From Phycisphaerales bacterium (lineage in GTDB: Bacteria; Planctomycetota; Phycisphaerae; Phycisphaerales; SM1A02): DNA of 64,000 nucleotides. Below are positions 1 to 7,518 of the stretch, piece by piece. The position numbers and the translations under genes were made by a program. The notes beneath the pieces are model-generated. The model was not told where the DNA came from. It was given only the letters and a program-made list of their open reading frames with translations, and ran no database searches. Within the stretch, counting starts at the first letter, position 1. The number at the start of each line of letters is the position of its first letter. The stretch spans positions 1 to 64,000 of the forward strand of contig JASMLG010000075.1 in NCBI GenBank assembly GCA_030748805.1. The letters run 5' to 3'.

Positions 1-75
1 CTGCGTGATTTGCAAGGCAAACCCCGCCATGCCTTCGGTCAAGTGCTCGGCGCTGCCATGGTAGGTATTTATTGA
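1..75 (+). CDS. 3' end of an unidentified gene (partial)
   Basis: Frame 1 is open from the window edge to a TGA and would encode a 24-residue C-terminus ending in GAAMVGIY. It is GC-rich like the following beta-helix gene. I do not recognise the family, and so short an open stretch could be chance. The 96 bases between it and the next start contain no clear promoter or terminator. Confidence 0.3.
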   Translation: MRDLQGKPRHAFGQVLGAAMVGIY

Positions 76-171
76 GTCCTGAGCCGCATTTTACGTGTTT
101 TCCTTGCCATTCCCACAAACCCATGATACATTCGGAGTGGCTAGGGGCAGATGACCGGTAAAGGATTGGAT

Positions 172-1629
172 ATGAAGAACATAATTATGTGTTTGACGGT
201 GAGTGTCTTGAGTGGTTCTGCATTTGCTACTACTTGGACTGTAGACAATGACGGGAAGGCTGACTTCGACAACATACAGGCAGCTATAGATGCCTCTAGT
301 GACGGTGATGAAATTATTGTGATGCCGGGGACGTATATCGGGAATGGTGATGAAGTTGTGGACATGTCGGGAAAGGCAGTGTGGCTACACAGCATCGACG
401 GTCCGGAAGTGACAATCATCGATGGCCAGAACACACGTCGCGGTATTACGAGCGAGAGCGGCGAAACGAACGAGACGGTGATCGAGGGTTTGACCATCAC
501 GAATGGGTTTGCCAAGTACGGCGGCGGGATGTACTGCTACGAAAGCAACCCCACGCTGACAGATTGCATATTTACAGGCAACACTTCTAACATCGGAGGC
601 GGTATGTACTGCGATAACGAAAGCAGCCCTTCGCTGACAAACTGCACCTTCACCGATAACACTTCTAACAACAACAGCTACCACGGCGGCGGCGGGATGG
701 CCTGCTACCACAACAGCAGACCTACGCTGACAGATTGCACCTTTACAGGCAACACTTCTAACAACGGCGGCGGTATGTACTGCAACGAAAGCAACCCCAC
801 GCTGACAGATTGCACCTTCACGGGTAACACGGCCAATGAGGGCGGCGGTATGTACTGCAACGAAAGCAGCCCCGCGCTGACAGATTGCAGCTTTGAATAC
901 AACACTGTCAACGCCGGTGGCGGTGGGATGTTATGCGCCCTCAACATGGGCGACAGCGGTCCCGCGCTTGAGAATTGCACCTTCACAAACAACACTGCCG
1001 GCCACGGTGGTGGGATAGCCAGTTGGTTCAGTACCCCCACCCTGATAGATTGCACTTTCACAGATAACATAGCCAATGAGGGCGGTGGGATGTTATGCAT
1101 CCTCAACAGCGGCGACAGCGGTCCCACGCTTGAGAATTGCACCTTCACGCATAACACTGCATTCCTCGGAGGCGCGATGACCTGCTACGACAGCAACCCC
1201 ACGCTCACTGGCTGCACCTTGACGATGAATACTGCAAACGAGGACGGCGGCGGGATGTTCTGCGACAAAGCCAGCAACCCCACGCTCACTGACTGCACCT
1301 TGACGATGAATACTGCAAACGAGGACGGCGGCGGGATGTTCTGCGGCAACGACAGCAACCCCACGCTCACTGACTCACTCCTTTGTGGAAACACCCCAAA
1401 TCAGATTCAAGGACCATGGACAGATAGTGGTGGAAACACAATCGCAGAAGTTTGTCCCGTTGATTGCCCAGACATCAATGGTGATGGATATGTCAATGTG
1501 AATGACCTGCTTATAATCATCGATCAATGGGGATCAACCAAATCCAACGCAGACGTCAACTTCGATGGAATCGTCGATGTTACAGATTTGCTTACCGTGG
1601 TCGGCAATTGGGGACCTTGCGAGAATTAA
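172..1629 (+). CDS. secreted right-handed beta-helix protein with C-terminal dockerin-like domain
   Basis: The start is placed at the ATG preceded by AAAGGA six bases upstream and followed by a signal peptide (residues 1 to about 20, ending SAFA). An in-frame ATG 21 bases earlier lacks these features. Residues about 25-410 are parallel beta-helix coils of 23-27 residues, built on GGGMYC, NPTLTDC and TFTGNT steps, as in pectate-lyase-like and polymorphic outer membrane repeat families. The last 55 residues hold two dockerin/EF-hand-like loops (DINGDGYVNVND and DVNFDGIVDVTD), each followed by a WG motif, an ending I associate with secreted planctomycete proteins. The protein is probably exported and calcium-binding. 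No catalytic residues can be assigned, so substrate or adhesion role is unknown. The gene is visibly richer in GC than the rest of the window and internally duplicated. Confidence 0.85.
   Translation: MKNIIMCLTVSVLSGSAFATTWTVDNDGKADFDNIQAAIDASSDGDEIIVMPGTYIGNGDEVVDMSGKAVWLHSIDGPEVTIIDGQNTRRGITSESGETNETVIEGLTITNGFAKYGGGMYCYESNPTLTDCIFTGNTSNIGGGMYCDNESSPSLTNCTFTDNTSNNNSYHGGGGMACYHNSRPTLTDCTFTGNTSNNGGGMYCNESNPTLTDCTFTGNTANEGGGMYCNESSPALTDCSFEYNTVNAGGGGMLCALNMGDSGPALENCTFTNNTAGHGGGIASWFSTPTLIDCTFTDNIANEGGGMLCILNSGDSGPTLENCTFTHNTAFLGGAMTCYDSNPTLTGCTLTMNTANEDGGGMFCDKASNPTLTDCTLTMNTANEDGGGMFCGNDSNPTLTDSLLCGNTPNQIQGPWTDSGGNTIAEVCPVDCPDINGDGYVNVNDLLIIIDQWGSTKSNADVNFDGIVDVTDLLTVVGNWGPCEN
1192..1380 (+). 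repeat. 81-bp tandem repeat inside the beta-helix gene
   Basis: Units begin at 1192, 1273 and 1354 with AGCAACCCCACGCTCACTG and have a period of 81 bp (27 codons, in frame). The first two units are almost identical at DNA level and the third is cut short. Earlier coils have shorter, more diverged units of about 69 bp. Such near-identity suggests recent unit duplication by slippage or recombination. Confidence 0.8.
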
Positions 1630-1786
1630 TTAACCGCGGGTTAATAAACCTAACAAAAACCTATCAGATGGGTGACAGTATGTCGTCAGTGACGTAGGCG
1701 ATACTACTTATGTGCCAATGAGGGCTCTCGTGGTGGGTGGTCTTTTGCGGTGGAATTGAACAGGAACTGAAATAAGGAGAATAACT

Positions 1787-2002
1787 ATGGTCATACAAAT
1801 CAAAGGTACAACATCAGGCGGTTGCGTTCAGATGTTTCGAAATCGGCACACTGGACAAGATGTTTTTAGGCATAGACGAAGACCAGTTGCAGGACCTAGG
1901 GTTCGTCAAACACGTATTCCTACCCATCTCTCGATAGAAATAGATGAAGCATTACTAACAGGCAATCTTGACGAGGATTTATCAATCCTACAGATAAAGT
2001 GA
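1787..2002 (+). CDS. small basic protein of unknown function
   Basis: The gene encodes 71 residues from an ATG preceded by AAGGAG at a good distance, which is the main reason to believe in it. The product is basic in the middle (RHRRRPVAGPRVRQTR) and acidic toward the C-terminus (EIDEALLTGNLDEDL). It has no signal peptide, membrane segment or recognised domain. Its stop codon lies inside a GTGACCGTCAC palindrome that begins the control region of the next gene. It could be a small regulatory or DNA-binding protein, but nothing in the sequence proves this. Confidence 0.45.
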   Translation: MVIQIKGTTSGGCVQMFRNRHTGQDVFRHRRRPVAGPRVRQTRIPTHLSIEIDEALLTGNLDEDLSILQIK

Positions 2003-2082
2003 CCGTCACTTCCGTAAATAACAATCCAGTGGTTTGATGCCACTTGTTCCACAATTACAAGAGTGACAGTCACTGTACACTA
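1999..2082 (+). promoter_or_regulatory. paired GTGAC-N-GTCAC control module upstream of the RNA methyltransferase gene
   Basis: Perfect palindromes GTGACCGTCAC (1999-2009) and GTGACAGTCAC (2063-2073) lie 64 bp apart centre to centre. The DNA between them holds TTTGATGCCA (2033-2042) within a small AGTGG/CCACT inverted repeat. The second palindrome is followed at once by GTACACTA, whose TACACT (2076-2081) fits a -10 box nine bases before the ATG. A clearly related module lies at 33236-33322 before mnmA. Confidence 0.65.
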
Positions 2083-2090
2083 GTACGAAT

Positions 2091-3083
2091 ATGGAATTAG
2101 ATGTAGGAACAACGCAAGATTTAATTGCTCGGGCTGAAGCAGAATTACCTCCATTGTTTCTTGAGCGATTGGCTTTACAACTTCCTAAGGAAGATTACCA
2201 CGCAGCTCTTCTGAGTTTTGGTAGACCAAAACCAATAACGTTTCGACCAAATACTCTTAGATTGACTGAGGAGGAAGTTCTTCGGGAAGTTTACGAATCT
2301 GGGATGCAATCAATCCCTGTCTCTTGGTGCCCACTTTGCCATCAATTGACTGGTGGTTCAATTCGGCAATTACAAACTCTTGAGAGTTCTAAAACAAACG
2401 GTCTCTATATCCAAGCAGCTTCTAGCATGCTTGCTGTGCTTGCATTACAAGTAGAACCAGAAATGTCAGTGTTAGATTTATGCGCAGCACCAGGTAGTAA
2501 AACGTCACAAATCGCTGCGTTGATGGAAAACCGAGGAATACTAGTTGCGAATGACAGGAGCCGAAAACGACTGTATCGATTGAGAGAAATATTGCAAAGG
2601 CAAGGTGCGACGAACGTTGAAGTTCTCTGTGGTCCTGGTGAACGGCTTGGGCGAACACATGCGGATTGTTTTGACCGTGTCTTAGTGGATGCTCCTTGTA
2701 GCGGGGAGGGTCGTTTTCGATTAGATAGACCGATTCGGATTTCAAAGTGGAACTTGCAGGAAATTCGCGGACTAGCAAAATTACAGGAACAACTATTAAT
2801 TTCCGCATTACGATGTGTTCGTATTGGAGGTTTGGTTGTGTACTCAACTTGTACGTTTGCACCCGAAGAAAATGAAATGGTGCTAGAAAAAGTTTTGCGT
2901 AAAAAGAATATTGATGCAACTGTTGTTGACATTCCAAATGAGTTAATGCCTTCAACAGCAAGAAGTGTGGTTGAACAATGGGAAGATAAAAAAATCACAC
3001 AGGATATTTCTTCTGCAGTACGAATTATTCCAAATGAAACAACGACAGGTTTTTTTATTGCTTGTTTAAAGAGAACCGCTTAA
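2091..3083 (+). CDS. RsmB/NOP (NSUN) family RNA cytosine-C5 methyltransferase
   Basis: The enzyme should transfer a methyl group from S-adenosylmethionine to C5 of a cytosine in rRNA or tRNA; the target base cannot be read from sequence. Visible family motifs are the SAM-binding CAAPGSKT (131-138), DAPCSG with Cys203, and YSTCT with the presumed nucleophile Cys254, followed by PEENE. At 330 residues it lacks the N-terminal NusB-like domain of long RsmB proteins and is closer in size to RsmF/NSUN cores. No Shine-Dalgarno is present; TACACT ends nine bases before the ATG, suggesting an almost leaderless message. The gene meets the WYL regulator gene tail to tail, the two stop codons sharing TTAA. 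Confidence 0.9.
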   Translation: MELDVGTTQDLIARAEAELPPLFLERLALQLPKEDYHAALLSFGRPKPITFRPNTLRLTEEEVLREVYESGMQSIPVSWCPLCHQLTGGSIRQLQTLESSKTNGLYIQAASSMLAVLALQVEPEMSVLDLCAAPGSKTSQIAALMENRGILVANDRSRKRLYRLREILQRQGATNVEVLCGPGERLGRTHADCFDRVLVDAPCSGEGRFRLDRPIRISKWNLQEIRGLAKLQEQLLISALRCVRIGGLVVYSTCTFAPEENEMVLEKVLRKKNIDATVVDIPNELMPSTARSVVEQWEDKKITQDISSAVRIIPNETTTGFFIACLKRTA

Positions 3084-4063
3084 ACAGGGCTTATTTCATA
3101 CATTTCTGCAGTACTCTGGGCGAGAGACGCAACCCGTTCTGCTAACTCGGTTGGCTTGATTACTTTGCAGTGTGGTCCCATTGAAAGTACCCACCAGACG
3201 ATTTCATCCAATCCCGAGACGGTGCATGTAAACGTACAAGAGTCATCGTTGTGCCATTGAATATTTTGTGTAGAGTGCCACCTTGTATCGCTTACTGTCT
3301 GAGAAAAAGGTGTCTCAAACAGCAATTCAACTTCGTAGTCGGTATCTCCCGGAATCATGTTCCAAGCATTTCCTAGGTGATTGTCTAAATTAAAAGAGGA
3401 GGGAATTTCATACGTTAAGGTAGTTTGTTCAATTGCAATAAAACGGTTCAACTTTAACGTGCGGATTTCATCATGTTTTTCATGGAAACCAACAACATAC
3501 CATGCTCGCGTTCCAAAAAACAAAGCGTAAGGGTGGAACATAAATGAGTCGTTATTGTTAGGCGAAGAGGTGCTTTCATATTTACACTTCAGGATATTCT
3601 TAGACAATAGTGAGTTTTGTACTTTGTCATATACATCCTCGTAGCCCTCTTCGTCCATAGTTGCTGTAGTACGAAGTTGCATTGTTTGAAGTCGTTCTGT
3701 TAGTTCTTCCCTCGCATCAAATGGAAGTTGTGCAAGAATTTTGTTCATTGCCATAGAAGCCGGACGAATAAACGGAATAGATCCCTGTTCTGCCATTGCC
3801 GCACAAAGTGCTGAGACAGCAAGAGCTTCTTCAAACGTAAGGCGAACGGGAGGCATAAAAAAACTACCTTCAATTCGGTAGCCATGTTCTTTGGAACTCT
3901 TTATTGGAATCCCTGCTTCTTTTATTTGATTGATGTCCCGATAAATGTTACGTTCGGTTGTATCACATTTTTCTGCAAGTGACTTTGCCGTCCACCCTAC
4001 TTGGCCTTGAACAAGTGAAATAATTTCTAGCAGCCGGTGCACCCTTGTGTATTTTATTGACAT
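3080..4063 (-). CDS. HTH and WYL-domain transcriptional regulator (YafY-like)
   Basis: Residues about 5-55 form a winged helix-turn-helix of the DeoR/HTH_11 kind (WTAKSLAEKCDTTERNIYRDINQI). Residues about 125-220 form a WYL domain containing FFGTRAWYVVGF, and the protein ends with a WCX-type C-terminal extension, for 327 residues in total. WYL regulators bind nucleic-acid-type or other small ligands; which ligand applies here is unknown. I start at the second possible ATG because TACGCT lies exactly six bases before it, the leaderless pattern used elsewhere in this window; an upstream in-frame ATG would put that promoter inside the coding sequence. The neighbouring genes do not reveal its target. 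Confidence 0.85.
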   Translation of the reverse strand: MSIKYTRVHRLLEIISLVQGQVGWTAKSLAEKCDTTERNIYRDINQIKEAGIPIKSSKEHGYRIEGSFFMPPVRLTFEEALAVSALCAAMAEQGSIPFIRPASMAMNKILAQLPFDAREELTERLQTMQLRTTATMDEEGYEDVYDKVQNSLLSKNILKCKYESTSSPNNNDSFMFHPYALFFGTRAWYVVGFHEKHDEIRTLKLNRFIAIEQTTLTYEIPSSFNLDNHLGNAWNMIPGDTDYEVELLFETPFSQTVSDTRWHSTQNIQWHNDDSCTFTCTVSGLDEIVWWVLSMGPHCKVIKPTELAERVASLAQSTAEMYEISPV

Positions 4064-4069
4064 GCGTGT

Positions 4070-4075
4070 AGCGTA
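4070..4075 (-). promoter_or_regulatory. -10 box TACGCT, leaderless start of the WYL regulator
   Basis: TACGCT followed by six bases (ACACGC) and the ATG places the expected transcription start on the A of the start codon. No Shine-Dalgarno sequence is present. Confidence 0.5.
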
Positions 4076-4091
4076 CTCGTACAATTCAAAC

Positions 4092-4133
4092 GATGCTAGT
4101 GAGCACCGACTAACTGTCGGTGCTCAAAGCATC
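4092..4133. terminator. strong hairpin downstream of the PEP-CTERM-like gene
   Basis: A perfect 10-bp stem GAGCACCGAC/GTCGGTGCTC with loop TAACT is enclosed by an outer GATGCT/AGCATC stem. It follows the stop codon of the leftward operon within a few bases and precedes the WYL gene promoter. There is no T-run on either side, so it is either an atypical terminator or a mRNA-stabilising structure. Confidence 0.5.
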
Positions 4134-4139
4134 AGTTCG

Positions 4140-4586
4140 TCAGGGTTTTCGCCTTGACTTGACAAGAAAACCACTTATTAACAACAAAAATGCTGGAGGA
4201 GCAGGAATAGAACCTCCAGAAAATTGGGTTTCCATTTGATTTGTCAAATTATTTGTTTGAGAATCAATCCAACCTGTTGAAGAAAGAAAGGTGCTATCAG
4301 AACGTTGGCTTGAAACCCAGTTACTTGGACTTGCAGTTCCAGTCAAATAACTGTTTGTGAAATCAAAATATTGTGTATCAATAAGTATTGGCTTTTTGTT
4401 TATTGGTGAAGTTAACTTATCTTTTCCACCAAGTGATTTGTAAACAGGATCTTGCCCAGTGTGACCAATAATTGTAATTTTTTGATTAGCCATTCCAGAA
4501 CCACTTCCAGCTACACTTGCATCTACGAATGAAGTTGTTACAAACATCGATGCAATAATTAGATATAGATATTTCTTATATGTCAT
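4140..4586 (-). CDS. exported protein with PEP/PAP-CTERM-like tail
   Basis: The start is the ATG preceded by GAGGAG. The 148-residue product has an N-terminal signal peptide (YKKYLYLIIASMFVTTSFVDA), a middle rich in Ser, Thr and Asn with no recognised enzyme domain, and a C-terminal IPAPP motif, hydrophobic segment (AFLLLISGFLV) and KSRRKP basic tail. That ending is the layout of PEP-CTERM sorting signals, which archaeosortase/exosortase-type enzymes process at the membrane. It is the second gene of an operon with the HTH-TPR regulator 11 bp upstream. Its function is unknown; surface or extracellular matrix protein is the family expectation. Confidence 0.7.
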   Translation of the reverse strand: MTYKKYLYLIIASMFVTTSFVDASVAGSGSGMANQKITIIGHTGQDPVYKSLGGKDKLTSPINKKPILIDTQYFDFTNSYLTGTASPSNWVSSQRSDSTFLSSTGWIDSQTNNLTNQMETQFSGGSIPAPPAFLLLISGFLVKSRRKP

Positions 4587-4597
4587 GGTGAATCTCC

Positions 4598-5848
4598 TCA
4601 TGATTCTTGGACAATATTCCCACAGTTGAGAATAGACCAACCAGTATTTCGGAATTGAGGGAAGCGACCCATGGTTCCTGTTATCAAACGAATATCTTCG
4701 TTATCGATCACAATAGGAATCTTTTGACCTGTCCAGCCAATAAGACGCTGTCGACCTTCAAATTGCATTGAGAATACTCGTTCCCGCATTGCCCAATGGT
4801 CAAGTCGATTAGCAATCTCATCTGCTTTATTTGTAAACAAAGCCATGAATCGTTGTAAATCATGCTCATTTGTAATATGTCTTAGTGCGATATTGCATCC
4901 AACTATGCACCACCATCCATAACTTTCAAGCCAGTCACCCCTGTCAATTGTCTCGGGATCAATAACAGTATTGATGATGTCAACAATTCTTGCCAAACCC
5001 TCTCTAGCATCCATTCTGCCAAGAAATATTTCTGATTCAAGAATACCTGCCCGACATGTATTGGCTATTCCGCCAAATGTCTCATGAATATCGTTTGCCA
5101 AATGCTCATACATCTGTACTGCATTATTTAACGCAACACAAGAAGAGTGTGCATGGATTGATGACTGCTCTGGCTCAATATCAAGTAATCTTCTAAGTGA
5201 ATGACCAAGGACATACCAAGCGTGTGCTTGTGCTACTTTTGCTCGATTTGATTTAGGCTCATTTTGTTCATAATGTTCTGCAACTCGTTGTGCCATTCCT
5301 TGTGATTCGTCAAGTTGCCAAAGTGAATAATGAGCGTTGGCAGCAGTTGTTTGAAGTAACAACCGTAAATCAGTTGGAATCGGATGTTCTCGAAGTCCTG
5401 CTTGTGCTGCACGAAGGACACGATTGAAGCGACCAAGACCATCCCATCCGCCAGCAGCTCGATTATATGAACGCGCTCTTTCTTCAGCATTTGCACTAAT
5501 ATCAAGAGCAGTATGAGCAAACTTAATCATTTGATTATATTTTCCTAATCGATGAGCTTCTTGAGCTTTGCGATCAAGATTGTCAAATGAATATTTAGTG
5601 GTTTCTGGAGTTTGATTTTCATTTCCATACCAAAGCCATTCTGAGACCTCATCGAGTGTCCAATCCAGAACTTCGGAAAGGACTAATATCATGTCGAACT
5701 TTGGGTTACCACTTTCAGGCGCAAGTTTAGTTGGATCACGCCCCAACTTTTGAGCTAATTTTCTTCTAGACCAACCACGATATGCTTGCGCAAGATCAAG
5801 AAGTTGTTCAAGTCGCTCTTTGCGATTGACGTCAAGTGTCTGTGTCAT
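4598..5848 (-). CDS. XRE-type HTH regulator with TPR-like helical repeat domain
   Basis: Residues about 20-65 (YRGWSRRKLAQKLGRDPTKL to LDWTLDEV) form an XRE/Cro-like helix-turn-helix. Residues about 90-400 are all-helical with TPR-like pairs (AHRLGKYNQMIKFAHTALDI and following), a layout seen in regulators that bind short peptides or partner proteins. The ATG has AGGAGA upstream, so it is translated with a leader. A 15-bp palindrome and a probable -10 box lie about 50-65 bp upstream, consistent with autoregulation. It forms an operon with the PEP-CTERM-like gene. Family resemblance to Phycisphaerales HTH proteins is from memory. Confidence 0.75.
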   Translation of the reverse strand: MTQTLDVNRKERLEQLLDLAQAYRGWSRRKLAQKLGRDPTKLAPESGNPKFDMILVLSEVLDWTLDEVSEWLWYGNENQTPETTKYSFDNLDRKAQEAHRLGKYNQMIKFAHTALDISANAEERARSYNRAAGGWDGLGRFNRVLRAAQAGLREHPIPTDLRLLLQTTAANAHYSLWQLDESQGMAQRVAEHYEQNEPKSNRAKVAQAHAWYVLGHSLRRLLDIEPEQSSIHAHSSCVALNNAVQMYEHLANDIHETFGGIANTCRAGILESEIFLGRMDAREGLARIVDIINTVIDPETIDRGDWLESYGWWCIVGCNIALRHITNEHDLQRFMALFTNKADEIANRLDHWAMRERVFSMQFEGRQRLIGWTGQKIPIVIDNEDIRLITGTMGRFPQFRNTGWSILNCGNIVQES

Positions 5849-6184
5849 AAGTTTTCTCCTATTCTCTCCAGATCACAATTTCCAGTTCAAGCCATATTTA
5901 CTGTCCGCGACAGTGAACCCAACATTGGTTGAACGATTACACACTACACCTAAAATTTGGGACTTCTGACAATTGGTGCTTTTTTTCTTTGCTTTTTTTT
6001 TCTACTACATGTAGTGAAAAATCAACTTAGAAAAAATCACCAAAAAAATTGAGATATCGTTTTTTTATCGATTAAAACACACACAATCAGTTGGCGTTCA
6101 ACTGCAAACAATTATGCAACTTGTTGTTGCATAAGGAGTTATTACTTATTTGGTTTTAGGTTTCATAAAAGAAAGGATTTTGAA
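5849..6184. other. 336-bp AT-rich divergent intergenic region with palindromes
   Basis: The region separates the leftward HTH-TPR operon from a rightward exported-protein gene pair. It contains the ACTGTC palindrome near the regulator, T- and A-runs at about 5980-6066, a perfect 12-bp palindrome ACTACATGTAGT (6004-6015), and a 9-bp inverted repeat TTATGCAAC/GTTGCATAA with a five-base loop (6112-6134). AAGGAG follows the last repeat directly. No larger gene is evident. Confidence 0.6.
5896..5914 (-). promoter_or_regulatory. palindrome overlapping a -10-like box of the HTH-TPR gene
   Basis: ACTGTC-CGC-GACAGT (5900-5914) is a perfect 6-bp inverted repeat with a three-base centre. It overlaps TAAATA (5901-5896 on the minus strand), a plausible -10 box for the leftward regulator gene, so a bound protein would block it. 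The half-site GACAGT also occurs within GTGACAGTCAC elsewhere in the window. Confidence 0.4.
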
Positions 6185-6913
6185 ATGAAAGCATGGAAGC
6201 GAAGCATTAATGGAACAATTGGCACAGCATTTGCCATAGGATTTTGCTTGATTGGAACTGGGTGTTTGGAGAGTGTCAAAGTTGAGTGGGAAGCGAGTGG
6301 GCGGTTGGATTATCACAAATCGATTGTCGATATTCCTTCGAAGTATGACTTGGATGTTGAACATACCGCTGTTGAGTTTGATGGCAAGAAATACAACTAT
6401 TATGCATCCCAGCAATGTTTGCATAATCAGTTAACTTCGGAGTTATTTCGAAAAGATGATCCAAGTATTAAACATCTGTTTGAATCCTTGCCAAAATTAA
6501 CTTGTGTTGAAACCGTTGATGTTGAAGACATGAACAACTCTTCTGCAGTTAACGTTTGTGGAAGTGTTTCTCGAATCATCAGTTCAGAACAAGACTCGTT
6601 AAGTTCTCAAATAGAAGCGGCTATTTATCTTGATAGTAAATATCCCATTCCAGTTTGGGATGTTGATCGTTGGCCATCTTTGGATCGACAAATTTACGTT
6701 TTCCCAGATGGAATCGTTGGAAATTCAGATTCCCTGAATTTAATACTAACCGGTGAATTATGTGATGTCTTTGGATATATGGCAGAACTAGGTGTGACTC
6801 AAGGAACTGCAATGATTGATGATGACGTCTGTTCTCTCTTTATAGATGATGAGGGTCTGTGGGCTGATGTGTTTGTTAATGATGTGTTGTTCGGGTCAAT
6901 CTGGTTGAACTAA
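6185..6913 (+). CDS. putative exported or lipoprotein of unknown function
   Basis: The 242-residue product starts at an ATG preceded by AAAGGA. Its N-terminus is a signal sequence (WKRSINGTIGTAFAIGFCLIGTGC) with a Cys at about residue 29 that could be a lipobox cysteine, although the Gly at -3 is unusual. The remainder is acidic with many Asp and Ser residues and no recognised domain; CVETVDVEDMNN and SIWLN endings give no family. It is followed 24 bp later by another short exported protein gene with its own Shine-Dalgarno, so the two probably form an operon. I cannot assign a role. Confidence 0.65.
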   Translation: MKAWKRSINGTIGTAFAIGFCLIGTGCLESVKVEWEASGRLDYHKSIVDIPSKYDLDVEHTAVEFDGKKYNYYASQQCLHNQLTSELFRKDDPSIKHLFESLPKLTCVETVDVEDMNNSSAVNVCGSVSRIISSEQDSLSSQIEAAIYLDSKYPIPVWDVDRWPSLDRQIYVFPDGIVGNSDSLNLILTGELCDVFGYMAELGVTQGTAMIDDDVCSLFIDDEGLWADVFVNDVLFGSIWLN

Positions 6914-6937
6914 TTAACATTTAGAAAGGTGTAGTAC

Positions 6938-7465
6938 ATGATCCTCCTCTTCTTGGGTTTAGCACTCGTGCTAACCATGGGTTCCTCTCTCCTCGATTCT
7001 AGCTCGGGGAGAGAGGATGAGGAACGGGATTTTTCTCGATCTTCAAACGGACTAACTGCGGCAGGGCAAATTTCAGGTTCATGCTCTTTAACCGCAAACG
7101 GCGATTTCTGGTTGACTATTCTTATAGATGATTTTTCTATTCTTGCGAAAATTGACGTGATTGATGACGATTCTAAGGATCCTTATTATCGTTTTTCACT
7201 GTCTGCAATCGAATATCCTGAGGGCTCGGCTTGTTGTTTTTCCCCACAATTACTACCTCATGCAATAGGTCAGAAACGTATCGTAGAGTTTAAGGATTCA
7301 GAAGATGCAACAAGTAAGATTCTAGAGATGTTTAAATCATTGGGGATAGCAATTACCGATGAATCATTAAAATCAATACCTTACGCAATTACTTGCGGAT
7401 GGAGATCCCCTAAAGAGTGCAGAAAGATAGTCAAAAGATTGATTAAAGAAAATACAGGTAAATAG
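6938..7465 (+). CDS. small membrane-anchored or secreted protein of unknown function
   Basis: GAAAGG precedes the ATG. The 175-residue product begins with a hydrophobic stretch (ILLFLGLALVLTMGSSLL) acting as signal peptide or anchor, followed by an acidic linker (SSGREDEERDFS) and a domain of mixed character. A cysteine pair (SACCFS) and another Cys near the C-terminus might form disulfides. No family is recognised. It follows the preceding exported protein gene and lies just before a sensor kinase gene with its own promoter. Confidence 0.6.
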   Translation: MILLFLGLALVLTMGSSLLDSSSGREDEERDFSRSSNGLTAAGQISGSCSLTANGDFWLTILIDDFSILAKIDVIDDDSKDPYYRFSLSAIEYPEGSACCFSPQLLPHAIGQKRIVEFKDSEDATSKILEMFKSLGIAITDESLKSIPYAITCGWRSPKECRKIVKRLIKENTGK

Positions 7466-7503
7466 AGAACCAGTTGATAATGCACATTTGTTGCTATTAA
7501 GTG

Positions 7504-7509
7504 TATCTT
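7504..7509 (+). promoter_or_regulatory. -10 box TATCTT before the sensor kinase gene
   Basis: TATCTT ends nine bases before the GTG start codon and no Shine-Dalgarno is seen, matching the putA and RNA methyltransferase starts in this window. Confidence 0.35.
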
Positions 7510-7518
7510 AGTAACTAA

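Noticed and set aside
705..1157. Long open frame opposite the beta-helix gene
   Set aside because: It mirrors the repeat structure of the real gene on the other strand and lacks start signals.
2422..2961. 179-codon frame antisense to the RNA methyltransferase gene
   Set aside because: The opposite strand has intact family motifs, so this is a shadow of that gene.
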